NCBI RefSeq assembly: GCF_000426865.1
Contig: NZ_KE384581.1
Location: 62,001 to 126,000 of the forward strand
DNA: 64,000 nucleotides
DNA from: Citrifermentans bremense R1
Lineage (GTDB): Bacteria; Desulfobacterota; Desulfuromonadia; Geobacterales; Geobacteraceae
Direction of reading: 5' to 3'
Shown here: one piece after another, positions 34,932-43,354 of the stretch
Position numbering within the stretch: position 1 is the first letter of the stretch
Layout of the letters: every line of letters starts with the position of its first letter
Position numbers and translations under genes: made by a program
The notes under the pieces: generated by a model
Told to the model about the DNA's origin: nothing
Database searches by the model: none
The model's input: only the letters and a program-made list of their open reading frames with translations

Positions 34932-35561
34932 ATGTTCCGGCGCGTTACCACTCTTGCGGGCCTTATGGCTATTCTTCTCCTTTGCGCCTCCCCCCTTTCA
35001 GCCGGCACCAGGAGCGCTCCTTCCTGCGAGCTGACCGCCAAGGAACGTTACACCTACTACGAGATAAGCGGTAAAGATGTCGATGACCTGCGCAGGGAGA
35101 TGAACCAGAGGGGTACCGTTGGCGAGGATGGCCGGGTCTATTCCGCCCTTACCAGCTGGGACATCAACTTCTCTTATGACATAGCGCAGGACGCGAGCGG
35201 CTATCGGGTCAAGTCGGCCACTACCAACGTCGATATCGAGTATCGCCTTCCGCGCGTCGGCGCCAGTTGCACCGACCCCGAGCTGAACCTGGTGTGGGCG
35301 CGCTACTCGGAGCGCCTGCAACAGCATGAGTTCGGTCACAAGAATCTGGCCTTACAGGCTGCTTCGGAGATAAACGAACTGCTGGCGTCGTTGCCTGCGT
35401 TCCCTACTGCAGATGCACTGGCTGCGGAGATCACACGGGTCACGGACGAGAAATTCTGGGTGCTGAAAGAGAAGCAGGTGGGATACGACGACGAGACACG
35501 GCATGGCGAGACGCAAGGGGCCATCCTCCCCAGTCGCGGCACTCGCTTCGCCGGTGCATAA
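34932..35561 (+). CDS. DUF922-family secreted zinc protease-like protein
   Basis: A 209-residue exported protein with a signal peptide (about 1-25, ending SPLSAGT). It has the DUF922 features YTYYEISGKDVDDLRREMNQ and TSWDINFSYD, and a zinc motif HEFGH (HExxH-type, about residue 136) in RLQQHEFGHKNLALQA. It is likely a periplasmic metalloprotease; the substrate is unknown. TTAGGAGGGAC is the ribosome binding site. Confidence 0.85.
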   Translation: MFRRVTTLAGLMAILLLCASPLSAGTRSAPSCELTAKERYTYYEISGKDVDDLRREMNQRGTVGEDGRVYSALTSWDINFSYDIAQDASGYRVKSATTNVDIEYRLPRVGASCTDPELNLVWARYSERLQQHEFGHKNLALQAASEINELLASLPAFPTADALAAEITRVTDEKFWVLKEKQVGYDDETRHGETQGAILPSRGTRFAGA

Positions 35562-35565
35562 GATA

Positions 35566-35600
35566 AAAAAAGGGTTACAGAGAGATCTGTAACCCTTTTT
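35566..35600. terminator. Bidirectional terminator
   Basis: AAAAAAGGGTTACAG (35566-35580) pairs with CTGTAACCCTTTTT (35587-35600) with a six-base loop. It has A and T tracts on both sides, so it can stop both the DUF922 gene and the convergent repeat-protein gene. Confidence 0.85.
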
Positions 35601-35634
35601 AACTTCAGTGCTTTATTCGGCAGGCTGAAGACCA

Positions 35635-36441
35635 TTACCTCCCGCCAGAACCCATGCCGCCGCTGCCGGTGCCGGTCGTCCCGCCGGTACCCATGCTGCC
35701 GCCGGTGCCGGTGCCGGTCGTTCCACCGGTACCCATGCTACCGCCGGTGCCTGTTGTTCCGCCAGTACCCATGCTGCCGCCGCTGCCAGTGCCGGTCGTT
35801 CCGCCGGTACCCATACTACCGGTACCCTGATCGTAGGTTCCGGTACCTCTTTGCATGGTGCCGCCGGTCCCCTGGTCATAGGTCCCGCCGGTGCCTCTTT
35901 GCATGGTGCCGCCGGTACCCTGGTCATAAGTGCCGCCGGTGCCTCTTTGCATAGTGCCGCCGGTACCCTGGTCATAGGTCCCGCCGGTGCCTCTTTGCAT
36001 GGTGCCGCCGGTACCCTGGTCATAGGTGCCGCCGGTGCCTCTTTGCATGGTGCCGCCAGTACCCTGGTCGTAGGTGCCGCCGGTGCCTCTTTGCATAGTT
36101 CCGCTAGTACCGACGTTTCCGCCGGCACCGGTACCCATTGCGCCGCCGCTACCCGTTTCCGGCCCCACTTTTTCCACGCTGAAATCCTGCCTGGTGGTGG
36201 AATGTGCTCCCACACCGCTTGGCATGCTGGATTCTGTCAGGCCACCACCAGCAGTCCCTCTGGCGCTGCCTGTTTTGTGAGTCATTGTTTTGTGGTGCGT
36301 CTTGGAAGTTTTGCTCATGGTCCCGGCTTTGTGGTGCGTACCGGAATGTTTGGTTCCGGCGGCGTAGCCTGTACCTGTCACCAATCCCATCAGGCCTGCC
36401 ATGGCTATCACTGTAAACAACGCCCTTCTCACGCTTCTCAT
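35635..36441 (-). CDS. Secreted Gly/Thr repeat protein
   Basis: A 268-residue low-complexity protein with a signal peptide (about 1-28, ending TGYAAG). Residues about 110-208 are six copies of a 16-residue unit, GTGGTMQRGTGGTYDQ, with a shorter Gly/Thr/Ser/Met repeat after it to the end (GTGGSMGTGGTTGTG-type). The sequence predicts a flexible, uncharged surface rather than an enzyme. GGAGGTCCCAAAA lies before the ATG. I do not recognise a family; the real length may vary between strains since the units are near-identical. Confidence 0.75.
   Translation of the reverse strand: MRSVRRALFTVIAMAGLMGLVTGTGYAAGTKHSGTHHKAGTMSKTSKTHHKTMTHKTGSARGTAGGGLTESSMPSGVGAHSTTRQDFSVEKVGPETGSGGAMGTGAGGNVGTSGTMQRGTGGTYDQGTGGTMQRGTGGTYDQGTGGTMQRGTGGTYDQGTGGTMQRGTGGTYDQGTGGTMQRGTGGTYDQGTGGTMQRGTGTYDQGTGSMGTGGTTGTGSGGSMGTGGTTGTGGSMGTGGTTGTGTGGSMGTGGTTGTGSGGMGSGGR
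35820..36105. repeat. 48-base tandem repeat inside the Gly/Thr protein gene
   Basis: About six head-to-tail copies of a 48-base unit (containing GTGCCTCTTTGCATGGTGCC on the plus strand) occupy this stretch. Copies differ at only a few bases, mostly third codon positions. A second, shorter Gly-rich repeat fills 35640-35815. Confidence 0.85.
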
Positions 36442-36736
36442 TTTTGGGACCTCCGTTCCTCTGCTGATCTAACAGCATGAGGGGGACATCGCCGTTTCCT
36501 TCCTTTCGTTGTACCGGCGATGCCATCTTCGGGGTTGGTTCTACCGCCAACTCCCGTCCGCTTCGCCTCTGCTTGTGGGGGGATCAACCCGCCTCACACC
36601 TCATCTTTCCTGCCTCTGTGGGGTGCTGCCAATGGATATTGCATACATCTTCCCTTTCGCCTTTTCTTAACGGTAGCACACGAAATATAAAAAGGCAACG
36701 AGTGTCATGCTGCGTAAGTGGTTGATTTTGTGCTAT
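36442..36736. other. Intergenic gap between repeat protein and kup
   Basis: No gene or clear signal is visible. It contains the promoter region of the repeat-protein gene and the 3' flank of kup. No hairpin with a T tract was seen after the kup stop. Confidence 0.4.
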
Positions 36737-38557
36737 TTACATTTCGACCCTGGTAACCACTCCCTGTAGTTTTCCTGCTGGGAGGTTGTGGAACTGGACG
36801 AAGTTGGGGGTCTGTTTCTTCATAGTGGCGAAAAATTTCCAGAACGGATTGGCCGTCTTGATGTCCTCCACACCGTAGAAGATGACCTTTTCCTCGATCC
36901 CGTTCGCCTTCAAGAGTTTCTCGATCTCTACCACCTCCATGTAGCCAGCTTTGATGACAAAGGCGTCCAGCCCGGGGCCGAGCGCAGAGGTAAGCGCGCT
37001 CTTGAGACCGAAGGGGACATCTGTCCTGATCATGGAGATGAAGATATTGCGCTCGTAGATGATGTTGCTTCTGATGATGCTATGCACCACATAGGGTGGT
37101 ACCACCGGCGTCTCCCTGGTAAAAAAAAGCCCGGTCCCGGGGATGTTCTTTCCCTTGGCGTAGATCTGATTGTAGGAGACGAGGAAGGTGTCGAGATCGA
37201 GCGGCTTGAGGGCACGGTAGAGCGCCCGCTGCCCCATGGTCCAGACCACTATGGTGGCAAAGGGGATCGATGCGAGGACGATGGACCAGTAGCCGCCATG
37301 GGGGATCTTGTTGAGGCAGGCTGTGAAAAACACCAGGTCGACAGCGGTGACGATGACGGCGAAGGGGACCTTCCACTTCATGGAGGTGCGGCGGTAGATC
37401 ATGACCATCATGATCCCGGTGATGGTCATGGTCCCGGTTACCGCCAGCCCGTAGGCGGCGGCGAGGTTCTCCGAGCGGCGGAAAACCAGCATGATGAAGA
37501 TGACGGCGGCCAAAAGGCACCAGTTGACGGAGCTGATGTAGATCTGGGACTTCAGATGGCTTGAGGTGTAGTCCACCTTCAAAAGCGGCATGATGCGGGT
37601 GTTGATCCCTTGGTAGATGACGGAAAACACCCCGCTGATCATGGCCTGGGAGGCGATGATGGTGGCCATTACCGCGAGAAGCAGGAAGGGGACGTAGAGC
37701 ACGGGGGCCTGGTGCTGGATCATGGAGAAAAGGATGTTTTTCCCGCCGCCGTGGGAGAGGACGAAGGCGCCCTGGCCGAGGTAATTGATTGCCAGCGCGC
37801 AAAAAGCGAAATACCAGGCGATGACGATCGGCTTGCGCCCCAGGTGCCCCATGTCGGCGTAGAGCGCCTCCCCGCCGGTGGCGCACAGGATGACCTCGGA
37901 GAGGACGAAAAAGGAGGAGAACCCGTTGTCCTGGAAGAACTTGAGGGCGTAAGCGGGGTTCAGGGCTTGAATCAGTTCCGGGCGCTGCAGCAGCGAGGCG
38001 AGGCCGGAGAGGGTGAGCGCGGCGAACCAGAGCACCATCACAGGGCCGAAGAGGCTCGCCACCCGGTCGGTGCCTTTGTATTGGAACACGAACAAAAGTA
38101 CCGCGATCGCCGCGGCTATCGAGATCAGCACCGCTTGGGGCATCTGCTCCAGTCCCGGTATCAGTTCCAGCCCCTCGACCGCCGACAGGATACTGATGGC
38201 GGGGGTGATGACGCCGTCGCCCAAAAGGAGCGAGACCCCGAGGTAGGAGAGAAAGGCCACGAAAGCGACCGTTCTCCCCGGCTTCAGGAGCCGCACCAAG
38301 ATCTCCTTGAGCACGATGGTCCCCCCCTCTCCTTTGCGGCTGAGCTTCATGGCGAGCCAGGAGTACTCGGCGCTGACCAGGATGGTCATGGTCCAGAATA
38401 CCAGGGAGAGGATCCCCATCACGTTGTCGTAGGTGGGCTTGGTGAGGGCGAAGATGACGGTGAGGGTGTAGATGGGGCTGGTGCCGATGTCGCCGAACAC
38501 CAGGCCGAACGATTTCACCACGTCTTTCCAAAGCGGTGCTGCTGCAGTTTGTTTCAT
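36737..38557 (-). CDS. kup: Potassium uptake protein Kup
   Basis: A K+/H+ symporter of the KUP/HAK/KT family, 606 residues. It has the signature SFGLVFGDIGTSPIYTL (about residues 14-30) and about a dozen membrane segments including GDGVITPAISILSAVEGL and GGEALYADMGHLGR. A hydrophilic C-terminal domain (about 450-606) follows. The ATG at 38557 has GGAGGAG just before it; the frame is open 18 codons further up. Expression is probably controlled by the ydaO-type riboswitch and terminator upstream (38611-38780). Confidence 0.95.
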   Translation of the reverse strand: MKQTAAAPLWKDVVKSFGLVFGDIGTSPIYTLTVIFALTKPTYDNVMGILSLVFWTMTILVSAEYSWLAMKLSRKGEGGTIVLKEILVRLLKPGRTVAFVAFLSYLGVSLLLGDGVITPAISILSAVEGLELIPGLEQMPQAVLISIAAAIAVLLFVFQYKGTDRVASLFGPVMVLWFAALTLSGLASLLQRPELIQALNPAYALKFFQDNGFSSFFVLSEVILCATGGEALYADMGHLGRKPIVIAWYFAFCALAINYLGQGAFVLSHGGGKNILFSMIQHQAPVLYVPFLLLAVMATIIASQAMISGVFSVIYQGINTRIMPLLKVDYTSSHLKSQIYISSVNWCLLAAVIFIMLVFRRSENLAAAYGLAVTGTMTITGIMMVMIYRRTSMKWKVPFAVIVTAVDLVFFTACLNKIPHGGYWSIVLASIPFATIVVWTMGQRALYRALKPLDLDTFLVSYNQIYAKGKNIPGTGLFFTRETPVVPPYVVHSIIRSNIIYERNIFISMIRTDVPFGLKSALTSALGPGLDAFVIKAGYMEVVEIEKLLKANGIEEKVIFYGVEDIKTANPFWKFFATMKKQTPNFVQFHNLPAGKLQGVVTRVEM

Positions 38558-38610
38558 GGGCTCCTCCGAGCAGTGGACTGCGAAGAGCGGAAACAGCCCG
38601 TCAGGACGCA

Positions 38611-38640
38611 AAAAGCCGCCTGCACGAACAGGCGGCTTTA
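38611..38640 (-). terminator. Terminator of the kup riboswitch
   Basis: On the minus strand AAAGCCGCCTG and CAGGCGGCTTT form an 11-pair stem with an eight-base loop, followed by TTTTT. It lies between the aptamer and the kup start, 54 bases before the ATG, so it is the likely expression platform. Confidence 0.8.
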
Positions 38641-38644
38641 TGGC

Positions 38645-38780
38645 CGTATTCCATGCTCTCCCAAATGCCTACGAGGTTAGCTGACGGGCTCGGGCTTGGA
38701 AGTGCCCTATCCATTGTCTGGAATACGCCCCTTAATTGGGTCCCCCGCATCCGTCGGTGACGGATCTCGGCTGCTAATTT
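38645..38780 (-). ncRNA. ydaO-yuaA (c-di-AMP) riboswitch
   Basis: The minus strand carries two hallmark conserved stretches of the ydaO class, in the right order: CGGGGGACCCAATTAAGGGG (38727-38746) and CAGCTAACCTCGTAGGCAT (38667-38685). ydaO RNAs bind cyclic di-AMP and usually turn off K+ or osmolyte genes. The downstream intrinsic terminator and Kup fit exactly. Boundaries are approximate. Confidence 0.8.
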
Positions 38781-38787
38781 CCGGTCG

Positions 38788-38815
38788 ATCTTACGCTTTT
38801 GAACCTTTTTGTCAA
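38788..38815 (-). promoter_or_regulatory. Sigma70-type promoter for the kup riboswitch
   Basis: On the minus strand TTGACA (38810-38815) is followed after 16 bases by TAAGAT (38788-38793). The start of transcription would be near 38780, right at the beginning of the riboswitch. Confidence 0.65.
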
Positions 38816-38866
38816 CCTCCTCATGAAGGGCCCTCCTTCCTCCCGTCCCATGAACACCGAACGCCG

Positions 38867-39817
38867 CTACTCCTTCTGGGCGGTCATCAGCTCGAGGAAG
38901 CTTCCGAGCAGCGGGGCGCTGAAGGCTCCCGCTTCCGTCCGCATCGCCTTGATCGCCTCCTGGTGCGAGACCGCCTTGCGGTAGACCCGGTCGAGGGTCA
39001 GGGCGCTGTACATGTCGCACATGGCGGAGAGCTGGGCGCTGCGGGGGATCTGGTCCCCCTTCATCCCGGTGGGGTAGCCGTTGCCGTCGTACCTTTCATG
39101 ATGGTGGCGCACGATGGTGAGCGACATGTCGCCGAATCTCCCGCTGTCCTTCAGGTATTCGTACCCCTTCTGGGTGTGCTGCTTGATCTTGTAGTACTCG
39201 ACGTCGGAGAGGGCGTCCGGCTTGTTCAGGATGTCGTTGGTGACGAAGATCATCCCGTAGTCGTGGAGCATGGAGCCGATGCCGACGTCTATTAACTCGT
39301 CGGGATGGACCTGGAACAGCTTCTCGTGGGCGAGCAGGTTCAGCGCGGCCACCTGTACGCTGTGGGAGAAGATGTATAGGTTATGCTCCACGACCGACCC
39401 GACCGATTTGAGTGCGTGGGGCTCGTTGCTCAGATAAGACATCATGTGCTGGACCAGTTGCCGGCAGCGCTCCAGGTTAGACGCCTCCTCCGGCGCCTCG
39501 AAGGCATCTACCAGGTAGTTGATGGAGGTCTGGTAGAGGATCCTCCCCTTTCTTTCGCTGTCGAGGTCGTCCCTGGTCAGCATGTCCTTCAGGCTGTTCT
39601 CCAGATAGGTGGAGATCTCTGACATATCCCCGGCCCTGACGTACATGAACTCGGTACCGGTACGGTCCATCCGGCTGCGGTCGGCCGAGGAAAACTTCCT
39701 CTCAGCGTCCTTGTACAGGACGTAGTTCCCGGCGGTTTTCATGAACAGCGGTACGGATGGGAAGTAATCAGGGTCGATGCTGTCAATACTGATGGCCCGC
39801 CAGTAAAGGTCTTTCAT
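38867..39817 (-). CDS. HD-GYP-domain cyclic dinucleotide phosphodiesterase
   Basis: A 316-residue cytoplasmic protein. The N-terminal part (about 1-130) is an unassigned sensor region; the C-terminal half is an HD-GYP domain with GIGSMLHDYGMI (HD pair, about residues 183-194) and HHERYDGNGYPTGMKGDQIP (GYP, about residues 231-250). HD-GYP enzymes hydrolyse c-di-GMP or 3',3'-cGAMP. It lies directly upstream of the kup riboswitch transcript but has its own stop and kup has its own promoter. Confidence 0.9.
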   Translation of the reverse strand: MKDLYWRAISIDSIDPDYFPSVPLFMKTAGNYVLYKDAERKFSSADRSRMDRTGTEFMYVRAGDMSEISTYLENSLKDMLTRDDLDSERKGRILYQTSINYLVDAFEAPEEASNLERCRQLVQHMMSYLSNEPHALKSVGSVVEHNLYIFSHSVQVAALNLLAHEKLFQVHPDELIDVGIGSMLHDYGMIFVTNDILNKPDALSDVEYYKIKQHTQKGYEYLKDSGRFGDMSLTIVRHHHERYDGNGYPTGMKGDQIPRSAQLSAMCDMYSALTLDRVYRKAVSHQEAIKAMRTEAGAFSAPLLGSFLELMTAQKE

Positions 39818-40137
39818 AACATCCTCTCTTCATCTCTCAGTATTTTTAGCTGACTCTCAATTGCCTTGGAAGATCTCGCTGCCATACTCTGAGCCGCCCC
39901 ATCTTGTCGCATTCAGGTACTACTCGTCAAAACCGGATAAAACTGAAGGGACTCTTCAAAGATATCCGCCTCGGCGGGATAGTGCCCCGCCTCCTTGCTT
40001 GACACGACCCTCTCTGGCTGCATCGTAAATGTGTGTAATTACATACAGTTAAGCTGGGCGAGAATGGAGAGGGTTGGGAGGCACCAAAGGAGGAGCGGAA
40101 ATGAGGACAACGACGGGGGGCTACGACCAATTGCAGC
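39818..40137. other. Intergenic region with a TGTAATTACA palindrome
   Basis: No intact gene. TGTAATTACA at 40034-40043 is a perfect palindrome, the kind bound by a dimeric repressor. CCTCGGCGGGATAGTGCCCCGCC near 39969 can fold into a hairpin. A strong AAAGGAGGAG box near 40085 is followed by an ATG at 40102 whose frame ends after 14 codons, so it seems to be the front end of the damaged gene downstream. Confidence 0.45.
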
Positions 40138-40428
40138 GTCTATAAGCCCGTGCTGACCGGGGCCGAGTCGGCGGATGTCTTCAACTACGAGAAGAAACAC
40201 GCCGAGTTTCCCCACGAGCCGACCTCAGAGCAGTGGTTCGACGAGGCGCAGTTCGAAAGCTACCGCAAGCTGGGGGCGCACTCGCTGGAGCACTTTCGGG
40301 AGAAGCACGAGCTGACGCTGGAGAGGCTGTTCGAAAAGGCGGAGAAGCTGCACCGGCACGAAGTGCAGAAGGTGCTCGACGAGGAGAAGGAGCGGGTTAG
40401 AAAGGATCCCTTCGAGACCGCACGCTAG
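40138..40428 (+). pseudogene. 3' remnant of a larger gene, C-terminal domain only
   Basis: The frame from about 40138 reads SVYKPVLTGAESADVFNY and then HAEFPHEPTSEQWFDEAQFESYRKLGAHS. This resembles the C-terminal tail of a large family of patatin-like membrane-associated proteins (KPxxTG...FPHESTADQFFDExQFESYRxLG). The front 600 or more residues are missing. A GTG at 40150 could give a 92-residue product, but the ribosome binding site at 40085 serves an ATG in another frame. I see it as a truncated gene. Confidence 0.5.
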
Positions 40429-40450
40429 AGCGCCCGGCTGCATCGATAAA

Positions 40451-40492
40451 GGGGGACAGGTATTTCCCGCCCCGGGAAATCGCCTGTCCCCC
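40451..40492. repeat. Inverted repeat, GGGGACAGG type
   Basis: GGGGGACAGGTATTTCCCG and CGGGAAATCGCCTGTCCCC form a long stem. The same GGGGGACAGGT core is found at 17318-17328 beside another truncated gene. It may be a scattered repeat family. Confidence 0.6.
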
Positions 40493-40507
40493 GTTGCGTT
40501 TCGCCGG

Positions 40508-41356
40508 TTATTGCTTCACCAGGTAGTCGGCCTCGGCGCTGCCGGCGTTTTCCTTGTTGATGAAGGGGGTTTCGGGGAGGATCACCGTGTAGCTAAGCTT
40601 CCCCAGGCGCTGGAGCTGGTCCGGTATGCCGTATTTGACCGCATGCCAGATACCGGTCAAAACGACTATCCTGCGACCCGGTTGCTTTTCCAGGTAGTGC
40701 GCCATGTTGAGCGCCATGCCGCTGTTGCGGACCGTCTGCGCCTGGCAGAAGTTGCTGAACATCTTCCCATTCTCACCATGGTGGCTGACCCCCTGGAACG
40801 ATTTCCTGAGGAAGGCGATCTGCGGGTTTCTCAGGTCGCAACTGGTTCCGGCCGGCAGGTCCCCTTTCTCTTCGGGAGTGAGGGAGCTGAAGCCTTGCTG
40901 CGAGACCTTCCTGACGATGTGAAGCGGGACGTTCAGCGCGATCATCGGGATGCGGTTGTCCCGGGCGTAGAGGAATATCTCACGGTACAGCGGCCAGTCG
41001 GACCAGTTCAGCTCGAATACCGCCTGCATTACCTCTTCGCTCAGTTTGCCGGCGCTCCAGGCGTCCAGTTGCACTTGGAAGTCCGACTGGATCATCTCCA
41101 TCCCGATTGCCAGCGGCAGCTTGCTCTCGTTCAGGGAACGGATCAGGTCGAGTTGCAATTCGTGGTGGTACTCGTTGTCGTGCGACTCCCCTACGACGAT
41201 CACCTGGGAGTCCTTGGCGGCTGCGGCAAGCTGGGGCAGGGTGACGGTCTCGTCGTCGCTGGTCCGGGTTATTATCGTGTGGGCGCCGGCCTCGGCGCTG
41301 AAGCAAAACAGTGAGATCAGCGCCAGCAGGAGCCAAGATGAGGGTGCGCGGGTCAT
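40508..41356 (-). CDS. ChaN-family heme-binding-like protein
   Basis: A 282-residue exported protein with a signal peptide (about 1-24, ending SAEAGA). It has the ChaN/Tiki-like features VIVVGESHDNEYHHELQLDL (about residues 53-72), GMEMIQSDFQ and NMAHYLEK. The ChaN proteins bind heme in pairs and some relatives are proteases. The Cys in its first 20 residues may allow lipidation, but no clear lipobox is seen. It is 27 bases from the start of the kinase gene upstream. Confidence 0.85.
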   Translation of the reverse strand: MTRAPSSWLLLALISLFCFSAEAGAHTIITRTSDDETVTLPQLAAAAKDSQVIVVGESHDNEYHHELQLDLIRSLNESKLPLAIGMEMIQSDFQVQLDAWSAGKLSEEVMQAVFELNWSDWPLYREIFLYARDNRIPMIALNVPLHIVRKVSQQGFSSLTPEEKGDLPAGTSCDLRNPQIAFLRKSFQGVSHHGENGKMFSNFCQAQTVRNSGMALNMAHYLEKQPGRRIVVLTGIWHAVKYGIPDQLQRLGKLSYTVILPETPFINKENAGSAEADYLVKQ

Positions 41357-41383
41357 GGTCGACCTCCCTTGCTTGCGGCGAGT

Positions 41384-43159
41384 TCAGACCTCGATCTTGA
41401 ACTCGGCGCCGCCGTTGACATTGCGAACGGTGAGGCTGCCCCCCATGTTTTTCTCGATGATCATCTTGGACATGAAAAGGCCAACCCCGCTTCCCTTTCC
41501 CAACCCCTTGGTGGTGAAGTAGGCGTCGAAGATCTTGTCGATTATCCCTTCGGGGATTCCCCCGGCGTTGTCGCCGATGGTCACCACCGTCTTCCCCTGC
41601 TCGGACCCCGAATGAACCCTGATCACCGGATGCTCAATATGGCGCTCGGAGAAGGCGTCCTTCGCGTTGGTCAAAAGGTTCAGGATCACGTGGCTGTACT
41701 CGTTGGGAAAGCCGCTCACCTCCGGCGGATTGGTGCAGGCGACCTCGATGTTGATCCCGGCCTTCTTGAGATTCTCCTCGATGAACCCGACCGTCTTTAC
41801 CACCACCTCGTCGACCTGGAACAGGGTCTTTTCCTTGTTGAGGACCAGGAAGTCGCGGAAGTCGTCGATGGTCCTGGAGAGGTGCCTGATGATGCCCATC
41901 GTTTTTTCCACGCTCTGCTCCAGGAGTTCCTGGCTGAAGGTCCCGTGCTGGTAGGAAAGCCCCAGCACCTGCAGGTGCAGCCCGAGGACGTTAAGCGGCT
42001 GGCGCCACTGGTGCGCGATGTAGCCGAGCATCTCCCCCATCGCCGCGAGACGGCTTTGATGGATCAGCAACTGTTCCTTTTGCCGCAGTTCCTCTACCAT
42101 GCGGATACGCTGCGCCGTTTCCGCCTCGAGCTCGTGGTAGGCGCGCTGCAGCTCCGCATTCTGCGCCTCCCGCTCGCCCAGGATCTGGTCCAGTGTCTCG
42201 GTGCGCTGGGCCACGCGCAGTTCCAGCTCCTCGTTGAGTTTTTGCAGCGCGTCCTCGGCGCATTTTCTGTTGGTGATGTCCTCGCTGAAGATGACGATCC
42301 CCCCCACTTTTCCTCCGGCGTCGTACCAGGGACGGAGTTCCCAGCGCAGCCACTGGACCGTGCCGTCGGCGCGCCGGAATTCTTCGGCCTCCTCGCGCAG
42401 GATCTCTCCGGCGAGCCCGCGCTGGTGCAGCTCCTTCCAGTGCTGGGGGATCTCCGGGAATATGTCGTAGTGACTGACCTTGACGAGGTGGCGGTCTCCC
42501 AACCCGTAGTCGCTGCGCCAGCGCCGGCTCGCGTAGAGGTAACGCATCTCGTGGTCGAACATGGCAAGCGGCACCGGCGCGTACTCGATGAAAAGTTTCA
42601 GCAGCTCTTGGGACCTCCTCAGGTCCGTCTCCTTGCGTCGCAGCTCGTCGACCAGATCGACCAGTTCTTTGGTGCGCTCCTCCATTCGCCGTTCAAGTTG
42701 CTCGCGCCCCGAGGTCGCCTCCGCCAGCGCCAGCCGGGTCTGCTGGTCCGCTTTTCTCAGCCGCTCGTGGAACAGCGAGAAAAGGATGCCCATGCCGGCG
42801 AAGATGAGCAGCGCAATTGCCGTCGAGGGGTGCTCCAGCGAGAAGCTTTGTTCGGGGGGGATGAAGAAATACCAGACGACCGTAGCGGAGAAAGCCGTAG
42901 CCAGGAGCCCGGCGACCCTTCCCCCGGCCCAGGAACTAAGGAATACTGCCGGGTAGAAGAAGAGCCAGACGTAGGGGCGCAGCTTTTCCCATAAAAGCCA
43001 CTGCAGCGCCAACGCCGCCAGGGGAAAGAGCGCGGCCAAAAGCCACATCCCCAGGCTCCTGCGCGGGTTGTGGCCGGGCATCTCGGTTGCTGCCGCGGTA
43101 GCGCGCCGGCTGAAACGCCGACGTGAATGGGCATTATCATTGGGGTTTATTAATTGCAC
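41384..43159 (-). CDS. Sensor histidine kinase with DUF4118 membrane domain and PAS
   Basis: A 591-residue kinase. The N-terminal part (about 35-135) has four membrane segments with VWLFFYPAVFLSSWAGGRVAG, as in the KdpD-like DUF4118 domain. A coiled coil, one PAS domain (about 185-310, FIEYAPVPLAMFDHEMRYLY) and a second coiled coil (about 310-365) follow. HisKA carries GYIAHQWRQPLN (H383), a variant seen in Geobacter-type kinases, then HATPase with NLLTNAKDAF and GKGSGVGLFMSKMIIEKNMGG. No receiver is fused. The start at 43159 is the first ATG; a second at about 43081 is possible. Confidence 0.9.
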   Translation of the reverse strand: MQLINPNDNAHSRRRFSRRATAAATEMPGHNPRRSLGMWLLAALFPLAALALQWLLWEKLRPYVWLFFYPAVFLSSWAGGRVAGLLATAFSATVVWYFFIPPEQSFSLEHPSTAIALLIFAGMGILFSLFHERLRKADQQTRLALAEATSGREQLERRMEERTKELVDLVDELRRKETDLRRSQELLKLFIEYAPVPLAMFDHEMRYLYASRRWRSDYGLGDRHLVKVSHYDIFPEIPQHWKELHQRGLAGEILREEAEEFRRADGTVQWLRWELRPWYDAGGKVGGIVIFSEDITNRKCAEDALQKLNEELELRVAQRTETLDQILGEREAQNAELQRAYHELEAETAQRIRMVEELRQKEQLLIHQSRLAAMGEMLGYIAHQWRQPLNVLGLHLQVLGLSYQHGTFSQELLEQSVEKTMGIIRHLSRTIDDFRDFLVLNKEKTLFQVDEVVVKTVGFIEENLKKAGINIEVACTNPPEVSGFPNEYSHVILNLLTNAKDAFSERHIEHPVIRVHSGSEQGKTVVTIGDNAGGIPEGIIDKIFDAYFTTKGLGKGSGVGLFMSKMIIEKNMGGSLTVRNVNGGAEFKIEV

Positions 43160-43354
43160 CGGCCTATTCTAGCAGATGGCGCGGTAGGGGCCAGTGGGGG
43201 GGAGTTTATTGCCGCAAGGAAGGTAGCTGCCGGCCAAGGCGGGAAAAGGGGCATGCCTTGGCGGTGGAAGAGGGTGCGTCAGGCGGGGGGACCTCTGCTG
43301 CATCACGGGAAGAGCAGGTGAGTGGGACTCTTGAGCGACAGGGTGAGAGAAGCT

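Noticed and set aside
35820-36105. CRISPR array
   Set aside because: The repeats are 48-base coding units without unique spacers and translate in frame as a Gly/Thr repeat.
37610-38680. 356-residue plus-strand frame opposite kup
   Set aside because: Composition matches an antisense shadow; it also runs through the riboswitch and terminator.
41369-42994. 541-residue plus-strand frame opposite the sensor kinase
   Set aside because: It is a high-GC shadow of the kinase on the other strand; only the kinase has family motifs.
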